Position numbers and translations under genes: made by a program. The notes beneath the pieces are model-generated. The model saw nothing but the letters and a program-made list of their open reading frames with translations, made no database searches and was not told where the DNA came from. A DNA stretch of 64,000 nucleotides from Pelagihabitans sp965238025 (GTDB lineage Bacteria; Bacteroidota; Bacteroidia; Flavobacteriales; Flavobacteriaceae), in contig OZ250162.1 in the NCBI GenBank assembly GCA_965238025.1, positions 124,001-188,000 of the forward strand. The letters run 5' to 3'. This document shows, one piece after another, positions 25,628-32,916 of the stretch (positions are counted from its first letter, which is position 1; each line of letters begins with the position of its first letter).

Positions 25628-27613
25628 ATGGCAAAAGAAAATAATAACAGTAAAAAACCAAAGTTTAGTTCGTGGTGGATTTATGGACTCATTATCATTT
25701 TGATTTTGGGGTTCAACTTCCTCAATAGCGATAACTTTACAAATACTAAGAAAACTACGACTTCCGAACTTCAGGAATACCTGAGAAATGGCGATGTCAA
25801 GGAGATATTGATTATTACTAATGCCAGACAGGCAAAAGTTTTCCTAACCGATGAAGCACTTTCTAAAGATGTGCATAAAGAGGTTTCCGTAAAGCCTTTT
25901 TCTATCAATTCGGCAAAAGTACCGCAATATCTTGTCAACTATGGTGATCTTCAGAATTTTGAAAATGAAATCAAGACCATAAAGAAGGAAAACAATCTGG
26001 ATACCATCGTTGATAATGATCAGGAATCTGATTTAATTGGTAATCTACTAGTAACCATTTTGCCCTTTGTGCTTATCATAGGTATTTGGATCTATCTAAT
26101 GCGCCGGATGTCTGGTGGTGCCGGGGGTGGTGCTGGAGGTCAAATTTTTAACATCGGAAAATCAAAGGCAAAGTTATTTGATGAAAAGACCGATACCCGT
26201 ACTTCTTTTAAAGATGTTGCCGGTTTGGAAGGTGCAAAAGAAGAAGTTGAAGAAATTGTTGAGTTTCTAAAATTTCCGGATAAATATACCTCCTTAGGTG
26301 GAAAAATCCCCAAAGGCGCACTACTAGTAGGCCCTCCGGGAACTGGAAAGACCCTTTTGGCCAAGGCTGTTGCCGGCGAGGCCAAAGTACCCTTTTTCTC
26401 CTTGTCAGGTTCAGATTTTGTTGAAATGTTTGTTGGTGTTGGTGCCTCTAGGGTTCGTGACCTGTTCAAACAGGCAAAAGACAAGTCACCGGCTATTATA
26501 TTTATCGATGAAATTGATGCTATCGGCCGTGCTCGTGGAAAAAACAATTTCACTGGCTCTAATGACGAACGTGAAAATACCCTGAATCAATTGTTGACCG
26601 AGATGGATGGCTTCGGGACAAATACCAATGTTATAGTCCTAGCCGCAACAAACCGTGCAGATGTACTCGATAAAGCATTAATGCGGGCAGGAAGGTTCGA
26701 CAGACAGATTTATGTTGACCTTCCGGATATCAGAGAGCGAAAAGAGATTTTTGAGGTACATTTGAGACCCATCAAAACTTCAGAAACCCTAGACCTTGAC
26801 TTTCTTGCCAGACAAACTCCTGGTTTCTCTGGTGCTGATATAGCGAACGTCTGTAACGAGGCGGCACTTATTGCGGCTAGAAAAGAAAAAAAAGCCGTAA
26901 ACAAACAAGATTTTCTTGATGCTGTTGACAGGATTGTAGGTGGGCTTGAGAAAAAAAATAAGATCATTACACCAGGTGAAAAGAAAACAATTGCCTATCA
27001 TGAGGCTGGTCATGCTACCGTAAGCTGGATGTTGGAACATGCTGCACCATTAGTTAAGGTCACTATCGTCCCAAGAGGTCAATCCCTAGGAGCGGCCTGG
27101 TACCTTCCCGAAGAACGTTTGATTGTACGACCAGAGCAAATGAAAGACGAGATGTGCGCTACCCTTGGAGGAAGGGCAGCTGAAAAAGTTATTTTTAATA
27201 AGATATCTACCGGGGCATTGAGTGACTTGGAAAAGGTAACCAAACAAGCCCGTGCCATGGTGACCGTTTACGGACTCAATGAAGAAATAGGTAACCTTAC
27301 CTATTATGATTCATCTGGACAAACGGATTATGGTTTTTCCAAACCCTATTCTGAAGATACGGCCCAAAAAATCGATGAAGAGATTTCTAAATTGATCGAA
27401 GAACAATATGCTCGTGCCATCCAGGTTTTGAAAGATAATAAAGATAAGTTAACAGTGTTGGCCGAACGTCTTTTGGAGAAAGAAGTTATCTTCAAGGAAG
27501 ACCTTGAAAAGATTTTTGGAAAAAGACCATTTGAAGTAGAGGAACCGGTTGAAGAAGAAGTAGTTGTAGAAACCAGTTCGGGTACTGAAGAAATAGACGA
27601 AGAAAATAAATAG
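25628..27613 (+). CDS. ftsH: ATP-dependent zinc metalloprotease FtsH
   Basis: A 661-residue membrane-bound AAA+ protease that degrades misassembled membrane proteins and short-lived regulators. There are two transmembrane segments (about residues 14-32 and 138-158) around a periplasmic domain, then a glycine-rich linker. The AAA domain has Walker A GPPGTGKT (from residue 235), Walker B IIFIDEIDAIGR and the second region of homology with AATNRADVLDKALMRAGRFDR. The peptidase site HEAGH lies at about residue 458. The acidic C-terminus (VEEPVEEEVVVE) is unstructured. The operon places it between rsfS and phospholipid genes; in E. coli FtsH also sets lipid balance by degrading LpxC. Confidence 0.97.
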   Translation: MAKENNNSKKPKFSSWWIYGLIIILILGFNFLNSDNFTNTKKTTTSELQEYLRNGDVKEILIITNARQAKVFLTDEALSKDVHKEVSVKPFSINSAKVPQYLVNYGDLQNFENEIKTIKKENNLDTIVDNDQESDLIGNLLVTILPFVLIIGIWIYLMRRMSGGAGGGAGGQIFNIGKSKAKLFDEKTDTRTSFKDVAGLEGAKEEVEEIVEFLKFPDKYTSLGGKIPKGALLVGPPGTGKTLLAKAVAGEAKVPFFSLSGSDFVEMFVGVGASRVRDLFKQAKDKSPAIIFIDEIDAIGRARGKNNFTGSNDERENTLNQLLTEMDGFGTNTNVIVLAATNRADVLDKALMRAGRFDRQIYVDLPDIRERKEIFEVHLRPIKTSETLDLDFLARQTPGFSGADIANVCNEAALIAARKEKKAVNKQDFLDAVDRIVGGLEKKNKIITPGEKKTIAYHEAGHATVSWMLEHAAPLVKVTIVPRGQSLGAAWYLPEERLIVRPEQMKDEMCATLGGRAAEKVIFNKISTGALSDLEKVTKQARAMVTVYGLNEEIGNLTYYDSSGQTDYGFSKPYSEDTAQKIDEEISKLIEEQYARAIQVLKDNKDKLTVLAERLLEKEVIFKEDLEKIFGKRPFEVEEPVEEEVVVETSSGTEEIDEENK

Positions 27614-27638
27614 CAATATTTATCGTTTTTAAATATTA

Positions 27639-27658
27639 ATACGCTTTGGCGTATGCTT
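27639..27658 (+). terminator. Weak hairpin between ftsH and LUD gene
   Basis: ATACGC/GCGTAT (27639-27644 with 27649-27654) with a TTTG loop, then GCTTTT. It is too weak to block the operon fully; it may attenuate it. Confidence 0.3.
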
Positions 27659-27668
27659 TTAAGCTTAT

Positions 27669-28280
27669 ATGGGGCTATTAGACAAAATATTCGGAGGTGG
27701 TAAAAAAAAGGTTTCTAAAGAGACAGTAGAAACTCGTGGACAGCACATGCCGGACCTTAATATACCGGTGGATGAAAAGTTTACAATTCATTTTAGAAAA
27801 AACGGCGGTAAATTCCTTTATTGCGATTCTTTTCAAGAAGTTTCAGAAGCATTGAATAATATTGTTCTAGAAAACAGTTGGGAAGAAATTCCGTTTTTTG
27901 CAATGAATCCCCAATTAGAAAAAAAATTCGAAAAAGAACGGATCAGTTTTACTGACAAGTTCAAAGAAAGCGAAGTGTTTTTTACCACCTGTGAGCATCT
28001 GATAGCGCAAAATGGTTCAATTTTAGTCTGCTCGAACCAACTGATGGATCGGAAGCTTAACGAACTCCCTAGCAACGTTATCGTTTTTGCAACCACCAGT
28101 CAATTAGTAGAGTCTATAGGTGAAGGACTTAAAAAAATAAAGAAAAAATACGGGCACAGTATACCTGCCAATATTACCACATTAAAACACTTTCAAGCCA
28201 ACGAGGAAAACTCAGATGATTTCCTTACCTATGGCAGCAGTTCCAAAAATTTGTATCTTTTACTTTTGGAAGATTTATAA
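27669..28280 (+). CDS. LUD domain-containing protein
   Basis: A 203-residue protein with an LUD (lactate utilisation, LutB/LutC-like) domain: VSEALNNIVLENSWEEI, FFTTCEHLIAQNGSILVCSNQ (the central strand with the polar cluster) and VIVFATTSQLVESIGEGLKKIKKKYG. The N-terminus MGLLDKIFGGGKKKVSK is short and basic. It has none of the iron-sulfur cysteine motifs of LutB, and lutA/lutB are not nearby, so lactate oxidation is unlikely. Its stop (28278-28280) lies 1 nt before the cdsA start, so tight coupling with lipid genes is clear although the function is not known. Confidence 0.85.
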   Translation: MGLLDKIFGGGKKKVSKETVETRGQHMPDLNIPVDEKFTIHFRKNGGKFLYCDSFQEVSEALNNIVLENSWEEIPFFAMNPQLEKKFEKERISFTDKFKESEVFFTTCEHLIAQNGSILVCSNQLMDRKLNELPSNVIVFATTSQLVESIGEGLKKIKKKYGHSIPANITTLKHFQANEENSDDFLTYGSSSKNLYLLLLEDL

Positions 28281-28281
28281 T

Positions 28282-29091
28282 ATGAAGGAAATTTTAAGGC
28301 GGGCACTTACCGGTGCGGTATTCATTATTCTTTTACTTTCCGCCATTTTCTTAAATTCAGATGCCTTCGATTTTTTATTGATGATATTCGGCCTTGCCTG
28401 TATTTATGAATACAAACGTATGGTTGGTCTTCGCGGTTACTACATTTTTATTGCTTATTTGATTCTTTGGTGGATTTTTATTTACCTGATTCAGGAGAAT
28501 GACAAAATACCCATAAACGTTTTGATGACCATCACCATAATAGTTGATTTGGCATTGCTCTATTTTCTATTTAGCAAAAACGGAAGGGAATTCAACAACT
28601 TTAAAAAATTTGTTGCAGGACTCTTTTATATTGGGGGAGGTTGCATTTTTCTTACCATGATTCCCTATAAAAATAATGAGTTTGCAAAATTTTTGATCAT
28701 GGGTATTTTCGTGCTCATTTGGGTAAATGACTCTTTTGCATACCTTGTTGGTCGGAGTATCGGTCGTACAAAATTATTCCCTACCGTTTCTCCAAAGAAA
28801 ACTATTGAAGGGGCAGTTGGCGGTCTGGTTTTCACCCTTGGCGCGGCTTACTTAATAGCACAATACGAACCCATTGCAAGTGTTAGTCAATGGATGACAT
28901 TGGCAGCCGTTATTGTTGTTACCGGTAACTTGGGCGATTTGGTAGAATCTAAATTAAAAAGGGTAGCCGGTGTAAAGGACAGTGGTGCCCTGCTCCCTGG
29001 GCATGGGGGTATGTTAGATCGTTTAGATAGTTTGGTATTCGCAGCTCCGTTCGCGTACCTCACCTTAAATATTTTTAATAATGTTTCATAG
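28282..29091 (+). CDS. cdsA: Phosphatidate cytidylyltransferase
   Basis: A 269-residue integral membrane enzyme making CDP-diacylglycerol from phosphatidate and CTP. I chose the ATG at 28282 (MKEILRRALTGAVF), placed just after the LUD stop; a longer frame begins inside the LUD gene. There are about seven or eight membrane segments. The C-terminal signature LVESKLKRVAGVKDSGALLP followed by GHGGMLDRLDS is complete with its metal-binding aspartates. It overlaps psd by 11 nt, so CDP-DAG synthesis and the end of PE synthesis are coupled in one message. A phosphatidylserine synthase gene is not in this window. Confidence 0.95.
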   Translation: MKEILRRALTGAVFIILLLSAIFLNSDAFDFLLMIFGLACIYEYKRMVGLRGYYIFIAYLILWWIFIYLIQENDKIPINVLMTITIIVDLALLYFLFSKNGREFNNFKKFVAGLFYIGGGCIFLTMIPYKNNEFAKFLIMGIFVLIWVNDSFAYLVGRSIGRTKLFPTVSPKKTIEGAVGGLVFTLGAAYLIAQYEPIASVSQWMTLAAVIVVTGNLGDLVESKLKRVAGVKDSGALLPGHGGMLDRLDSLVFAAPFAYLTLNIFNNVS

Positions 29092-29761
29092 AGAAGGACA
29101 AAAAATAATTATAATCACTTTTTTCCTTGTGGTTGCGGCAATATTAATTGCACAGTTCTATATGCCAACCCCATGGATTAGATATATCATACAGATTACC
29201 ACGCTGCTACTACTGATTGGCATATTACAATTTTTTAGAAACCCTAAACGAAAAGTAACTAAGAATTTTGATGAACTCCTTTCTCCAGTAGACGGTAAAG
29301 TAGTTGTCATTGAAGAAGTTGAAGAAACCGAATACTTTAACGACAAACGTATCCAGGTATCTATTTTCATGTCGCCAACCAATGTACATGTCACCCGTTA
29401 TGCGGCCAGCGGTGAGATTAAGTACGTTAAATATCATCCCGGTAAGTATTTGGTGGCCTGGCATCCGAAATCAAGTACTGAAAACGAACGGACATCGGTT
29501 GTTATTCGCACGCCCAAGTTTGGGGATGTTCTTTATCGGCAGATTGCAGGAGCCGTGGCCAGGCGAATTGTGAACTATGCAGAGGTAGGTGAGAGTGTTC
29601 AACAAGGTGACGACGCAGGTTTTATTAAATTCGGTTCAAGGGTGGATCTTTTCCTACCTTTGAATTGTGGTATAGCAGTTGAATTAAACCAGAAAGTAGT
29701 AGGGGCAAAAACTTGTATTGCGGCCGTGCTGCAAAAAAATGAAGAACGAGAAACTATATAA
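29081..29761 (+). CDS. psd: Phosphatidylserine decarboxylase
   Basis: A 226-residue proenzyme that converts phosphatidylserine to phosphatidylethanolamine. Two hydrophobic segments (about residues 8-28 and 33-51) anchor it in the membrane. The core shows LSPVDGKVV, FMSPTNVHVTRYAASGEI and YHPGKY, as expected for the short PSD-B-like type. The self-cleavage site that generates the pyruvoyl group is FGSRVDL (Gly185-Ser186). It overlaps cdsA at its start and the acyl-CoA-binding protein gene at its end (23 nt). Confidence 0.94.
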   Translation: MFHREGQKIIIITFFLVVAAILIAQFYMPTPWIRYIIQITTLLLLIGILQFFRNPKRKVTKNFDELLSPVDGKVVVIEEVEETEYFNDKRIQVSIFMSPTNVHVTRYAASGEIKYVKYHPGKYLVAWHPKSSTENERTSVVIRTPKFGDVLYRQIAGAVARRIVNYAEVGESVQQGDDAGFIKFGSRVDLFLPLNCGIAVELNQKVVGAKTCIAAVLQKNEERETI

Positions 29762-30002
29762 AAAGTTTACCGAAGCGGTACAATTCATTAACGATTATAA
29801 GGGGCAACTGCCCCCCGACGTAATGTTAAATCTTTATGCATTCTATAAAATAGCCAACGAAAACAAAGACTACCCCGGCAGTAAAACCCCTTTAATTAAT
29901 GCCTTTAAGACCAACGCTTTGATCCAAGCCAAAAATTTGAGTCCCAAAGAGGCAATGTCGGCCTATGTTAAATTGGTAAAATCCTTGGACCAAAAGTCCT
30001 AA
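29739..30002 (+). CDS. Acyl-CoA-binding protein
   Basis: An 87-residue protein of the ACBP family from the ATG at 29739, which overlaps the end of psd by 23 nt. Family features: KFTEAVQFINDYKGQLPPDVMLNLYAFYKIA (helices 1-2 with the Tyr-Lys ligand residues) and SPKEAMSAYVKLV (helix 4). ACBPs carry long-chain acyl-CoA in the cytoplasm. The usual KWDAW segment of helix 3 is replaced by FKTNALIQ. Position at the end of a phospholipid operon suggests it supplies acyl-CoA for lipid synthesis. Its stop codon directly abuts the stop of the convergent creatininase-family gene. Confidence 0.88.
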   Translation: MKNEKLYKKFTEAVQFINDYKGQLPPDVMLNLYAFYKIANENKDYPGSKTPLINAFKTNALIQAKNLSPKEAMSAYVKLVKSLDQKS

Positions 30003-30764
30003 CTACTCGTATAGATCGTTCAGATCGGCTTGGCAGAGTTCATAGAAAAGACCGCCCATCTTTTGTGTAACATCCTTAAAAAATCGTTCTCCTTTTTCTT
30101 TTGTTGCTTTATGGGGATTACCAACACCTGTATCAACGCTTATTTTAGACCATTGGCGTTCTGCCCATACCCATCCTTCCGAGAAAGCTTTGATCTTATA
30201 CTTTTTATCCTTCCCATCTCCCCATTTTTCTTTTGGCAATACCAATTCCGGTCTTAAATATTGAATGATGCTTGTCTCCATCTCATCGGCATGATCCCCT
30301 TTTTCCTCAAAGTAAGCATACTTGTCCACGACCTCTGTCCATACCGAAAGACTAATGAACATTTCAGGAAATTTAAGCCCCAGTTCACGCACCAGGGGTT
30401 TAAAATTATTGCCACCGTGACTATTGAAAATCAATAACTTTTTGATTCCTTGTCTGTTCAAGACCTCAACAATATCGGTCAAAATGGCAAATTGGGTACT
30501 TGGGTTGAGATTAACATCTAGATAAATATCACTTTGCCCAGTATTTACACCAAAAGGAATGGTAGGAAGTACAATGACCTTCCCTCCCATTTCCCAAGTA
30601 ATTCTGGCCGATTCACTGGCAAATGCATCTGCCTCTATGTTATCTGTGGCATAAGGAAGGTGATAATTATGGGCCTCGGTTGCGCCCCACGGCAAAACTG
30701 CCAAATCAAATTTAGCATCCTTTAGGGCATCCCAATTGGTCTCTGCAAGTATATAAGGTCTCAT
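30003..30764 (-). CDS. Creatininase family amidohydrolase
   Basis: A 253-residue cytoplasmic metal-dependent amidohydrolase. The metal ligands are visible as WGATEAHNYHLPYATDN (Glu and His), NSHGGNN, and GDHADEMETS. Members include creatininase and the riboflavin and deazaflavin-pathway amidase MftE/ArfB type; nothing here identifies the substrate. Length fits the family. It is transcribed opposite to the lipid operon and its stop codon touches the ACBP stop with no spacer. Confidence 0.88.
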   Translation of the reverse strand: MRPYILAETNWDALKDAKFDLAVLPWGATEAHNYHLPYATDNIEADAFASESARITWEMGGKVIVLPTIPFGVNTGQSDIYLDVNLNPSTQFAILTDIVEVLNRQGIKKLLIFNSHGGNNFKPLVRELGLKFPEMFISLSVWTEVVDKYAYFEEKGDHADEMETSIIQYLRPELVLPKEKWGDGKDKKYKIKAFSEGWVWAERQWSKISVDTGVGNPHKATKEKGERFFKDVTQKMGGLFYELCQADLNDLYE

Positions 30765-30808
30765 AACATATTAAATTAAGCGCCAATCTTCAAATAGCCG
30801 TATACGGA

Positions 30809-32083
30809 TTAAATTGCCTTAGCGTTATTATGGGAAACAGATTGCTGTTCTACAAAGGTAAAGTAGACTCCACCCAAAATAGTAATCAAAAAATAAAGCC
30901 CGACAATCGTGCTTCCCCAGGGCACATAATTATCCAGGCCGAACCAATTCCCAGTATAAATTATAAATGTCAAACCTAAAATACCGCGTATCGATTCAAT
31001 CCAGACCGCATAATCGCTTCGGTCCATTAGGGTGGTATATCCATAAATACCAACAAAAATAAGGGCACCATAAAGCATTAGCCCATCGGCCCCGATATTG
31101 GAATAATCATAAAACATAAACAAGAGCAACATCAGGGTAATCAAAAGTTGAAAAACGGAATATCCCTTTAAAAAATTACTGGCAGGGGTTTGGTAACGTT
31201 CAAAACCATATACATCTTCAATTATCGGAATCGGGTACTTTTCTTTAACGTCGACAGGGCGCCAACCGGTCGGCATAAACCAAATCCTCAATTTATCCCA
31301 GTAACTTTTGGTGCGCCAAGCATCTTTGATCAAGCTCCAAACATGCTGAAAGTTGATCAATACCGGGTTCCAGGTTGAAACCGGTTTTAATACGCCATAT
31401 TGAGGAGGTATATCATCCAGTTCCTCTTGAAACGTGCCAAACATCCTATCCCAAATACTAAGAATCTGCCCCAAGTTCTTATCAATATATTCAGGATTAA
31501 TGGCGTGATGCACACGATGCTGCGAGGGGGTAATAATTATATATTCCAGCCATCCCATTTTACCAATGTGCTGTGTATGGTACCAAAACTGTGCAAATAA
31601 ATGTACGGGGGCCAAAATGGCAATTACTTCGAAAGGAACTCCTACAAGGGCGGCCGGTATAAGCATAAGAGGGAAGTAACCAATTAAATTCGAAATAGAC
31701 TGCCTGAGGGCACAGGCGAGATTAAATTCTTCACTACTATGATGAATAACATGAATATTCCAAAAATAATTTACTTTATGTTTTAATCTATGATTCCAGT
31801 ACCCCGCAAAATCCATAGCCAAAAAGGCAACCAACCAAACCAACCATGTGGCTCTTATTTCTGTAATTGCCAAATGCTCGACTAGGTAAGGATAGGAAAT
31901 TAGGATTACGCCCAAACCAAGCGAATCCACTATAATATTGGTAAGACCTGAGCTAAGACTCGAAACACTATCTAAAACTTTATGTTTTTGATTTTTTATA
32001 AAATGACCATAAAGAATCTCAACCAATAACAGCACGAAAAAAAACGGAATTGCATATAAAAGTGCTTTGGCGTAAGTTTCCAT
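30809..32083 (-). CDS. Sterol desaturase / fatty acid hydroxylase family membrane protein
   Basis: A 424-residue di-iron membrane protein. Histidine clusters are in the family order: HRLKHKVNYFWNIHVIHHSS (HxxxH and HxxHH), FWYHTQHIG, and PSQHRVHHAINPEY. There are several membrane spans before residue 200 and four more in the C-terminal half (after about residue 310), longer than a minimal hydroxylase. Similar proteins include alkylglycerol monooxygenase-like enzymes, so hydroxylation of a membrane lipid is likely; the substrate is unknown. The gene is probably transcribed on into the creatininase gene (44-nt gap). Confidence 0.88.
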   Translation of the reverse strand: METYAKALLYAIPFFFVLLLVEILYGHFIKNQKHKVLDSVSSLSSGLTNIIVDSLGLGVILISYPYLVEHLAITEIRATWLVWLVAFLAMDFAGYWNHRLKHKVNYFWNIHVIHHSSEEFNLACALRQSISNLIGYFPLMLIPAALVGVPFEVIAILAPVHLFAQFWYHTQHIGKMGWLEYIIITPSQHRVHHAINPEYIDKNLGQILSIWDRMFGTFQEELDDIPPQYGVLKPVSTWNPVLINFQHVWSLIKDAWRTKSYWDKLRIWFMPTGWRPVDVKEKYPIPIIEDVYGFERYQTPASNFLKGYSVFQLLITLMLLLFMFYDYSNIGADGLMLYGALIFVGIYGYTTLMDRSDYAVWIESIRGILGLTFIIYTGNWFGLDNYVPWGSTIVGLYFLITILGGVYFTFVEQQSVSHNNAKAI

Positions 32084-32257
32084 CTATTATTACTTTTTTG
32101 GTTTTTTTTGATTTGCGCCATAATCTCAACCGCCAAATCATTTTTGGTGGGCGGTATTGGGCATGAATAACTTACGGATTCTTTTTGGCAAGCTAATCAG
32201 TTAGGGTAATCCACGAAAGATAGGCACTTCGGTAAGACCAAAACAACAAGTCGGGTA
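32084..32257. other. Gene-free gap with a short inverted repeat
   Basis: 174 nt upstream of the hydroxylase gene. ACCGCC and GGCGGT form a 6-bp stem around 32129-32155 with an A/T-rich interior. No U tract on either strand. I see no consensus promoter. Confidence 0.3.
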
Positions 32258-32443
32258 TTATTCCTGCCGACCGATATTACGTATAAGACCCATTCCCGAA
32301 AAGAAGAATATGGCCCCTAAAACACCGTAAACGGACAGTATTTTAAATTCGCCTGTGCCATTCACATATAAAATAGCTGCATAAATTAAACCACCTATAC
32401 CTAAAAAGGTAAGGACTAAACCGAGTATTTTTTTGATATCCAT
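32258..32443 (-). CDS. Small two-span membrane protein
   Basis: A 61-residue protein with two hydrophobic segments (residues 5-27 and 35-54) and a short charged tail (RNIGRQE). The first part, MDIKKILGLVLTFLGIGGLI, is regular enough to be a genuine membrane protein, and the codon use matches its neighbours. I do not know a function. It lies between two other membrane protein genes on the same strand, 51 nt after the preceding one (32495-32866), so it may be co-transcribed. Confidence 0.65.
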   Translation of the reverse strand: MDIKKILGLVLTFLGIGGLIYAAILYVNGTGEFKILSVYGVLGAIFFFSGMGLIRNIGRQE

Positions 32444-32494
32444 GTGCTAAAATTACACATTTTTTTGGTTTGGATCATCCCTTGAAATGACCAA

Positions 32495-32866
32495 TCAAGC
32501 GGATGTTGAAGAACTTCTCAACTCAGCCCTGACCAAAATAAGAATAATAATCAGTTCTACTACGAAATAGAATAGTCCTAAGGAAGTAAGGGTCGCAAAA
32601 TTAAAATACACCAATCCGATAGTAAGCATACAATACAGTAGATTACAAATGGCAATAACCTTAAGATAAAGGGCCCAATTTGTCTTTAAAAAATAGTAGC
32701 AGCCAAACGAATACAAGGCAAAAAAACAAGGAATTAAGGCGAGAACGAATAAGATACTTTTAGGCATACCGACCCTATTCTCCAAGTGAACCAGAACAAC
32801 ACCAAGAAAGAACGCGGAAACCACCGCCCCGATACCATCGATTAAGAAAAGTTGTTTGGGGTTCAT
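32495..32866 (-). CDS. Four-span membrane protein, unknown function
   Basis: A 123-residue protein. I chose the ATG at 32866 (MNPKQLFLIDGIG); a TTG one codon earlier is also possible. Four transmembrane helices cover nearly the whole length (about residues 8-28, 37-58, 66-87, 93-115), ending in a short tail RAELRSSSTSA. I recognise no family. It is downstream of valS on the same strand with a 50-nt gap. Confidence 0.72.
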   Translation of the reverse strand: MNPKQLFLIDGIGAVVSAFFLGVVLVHLENRVGMPKSILFVLALIPCFFALYSFGCYYFLKTNWALYLKVIAICNLLYCMLTIGLVYFNFATLTSLGLFYFVVELIIILILVRAELRSSSTSA

Positions 32867-32916
32867 CAACTTCTTTTTTGTTTATGAATCAAAAAACACG
32901 CAAACAACTAGGCTTT

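Noticed and set aside
27639..27658. Strong terminator splitting the ftsH operon
   Set aside because: The stem is only 6 bp and the following T run is 4 nt, so it is listed only as a weak possible attenuator.
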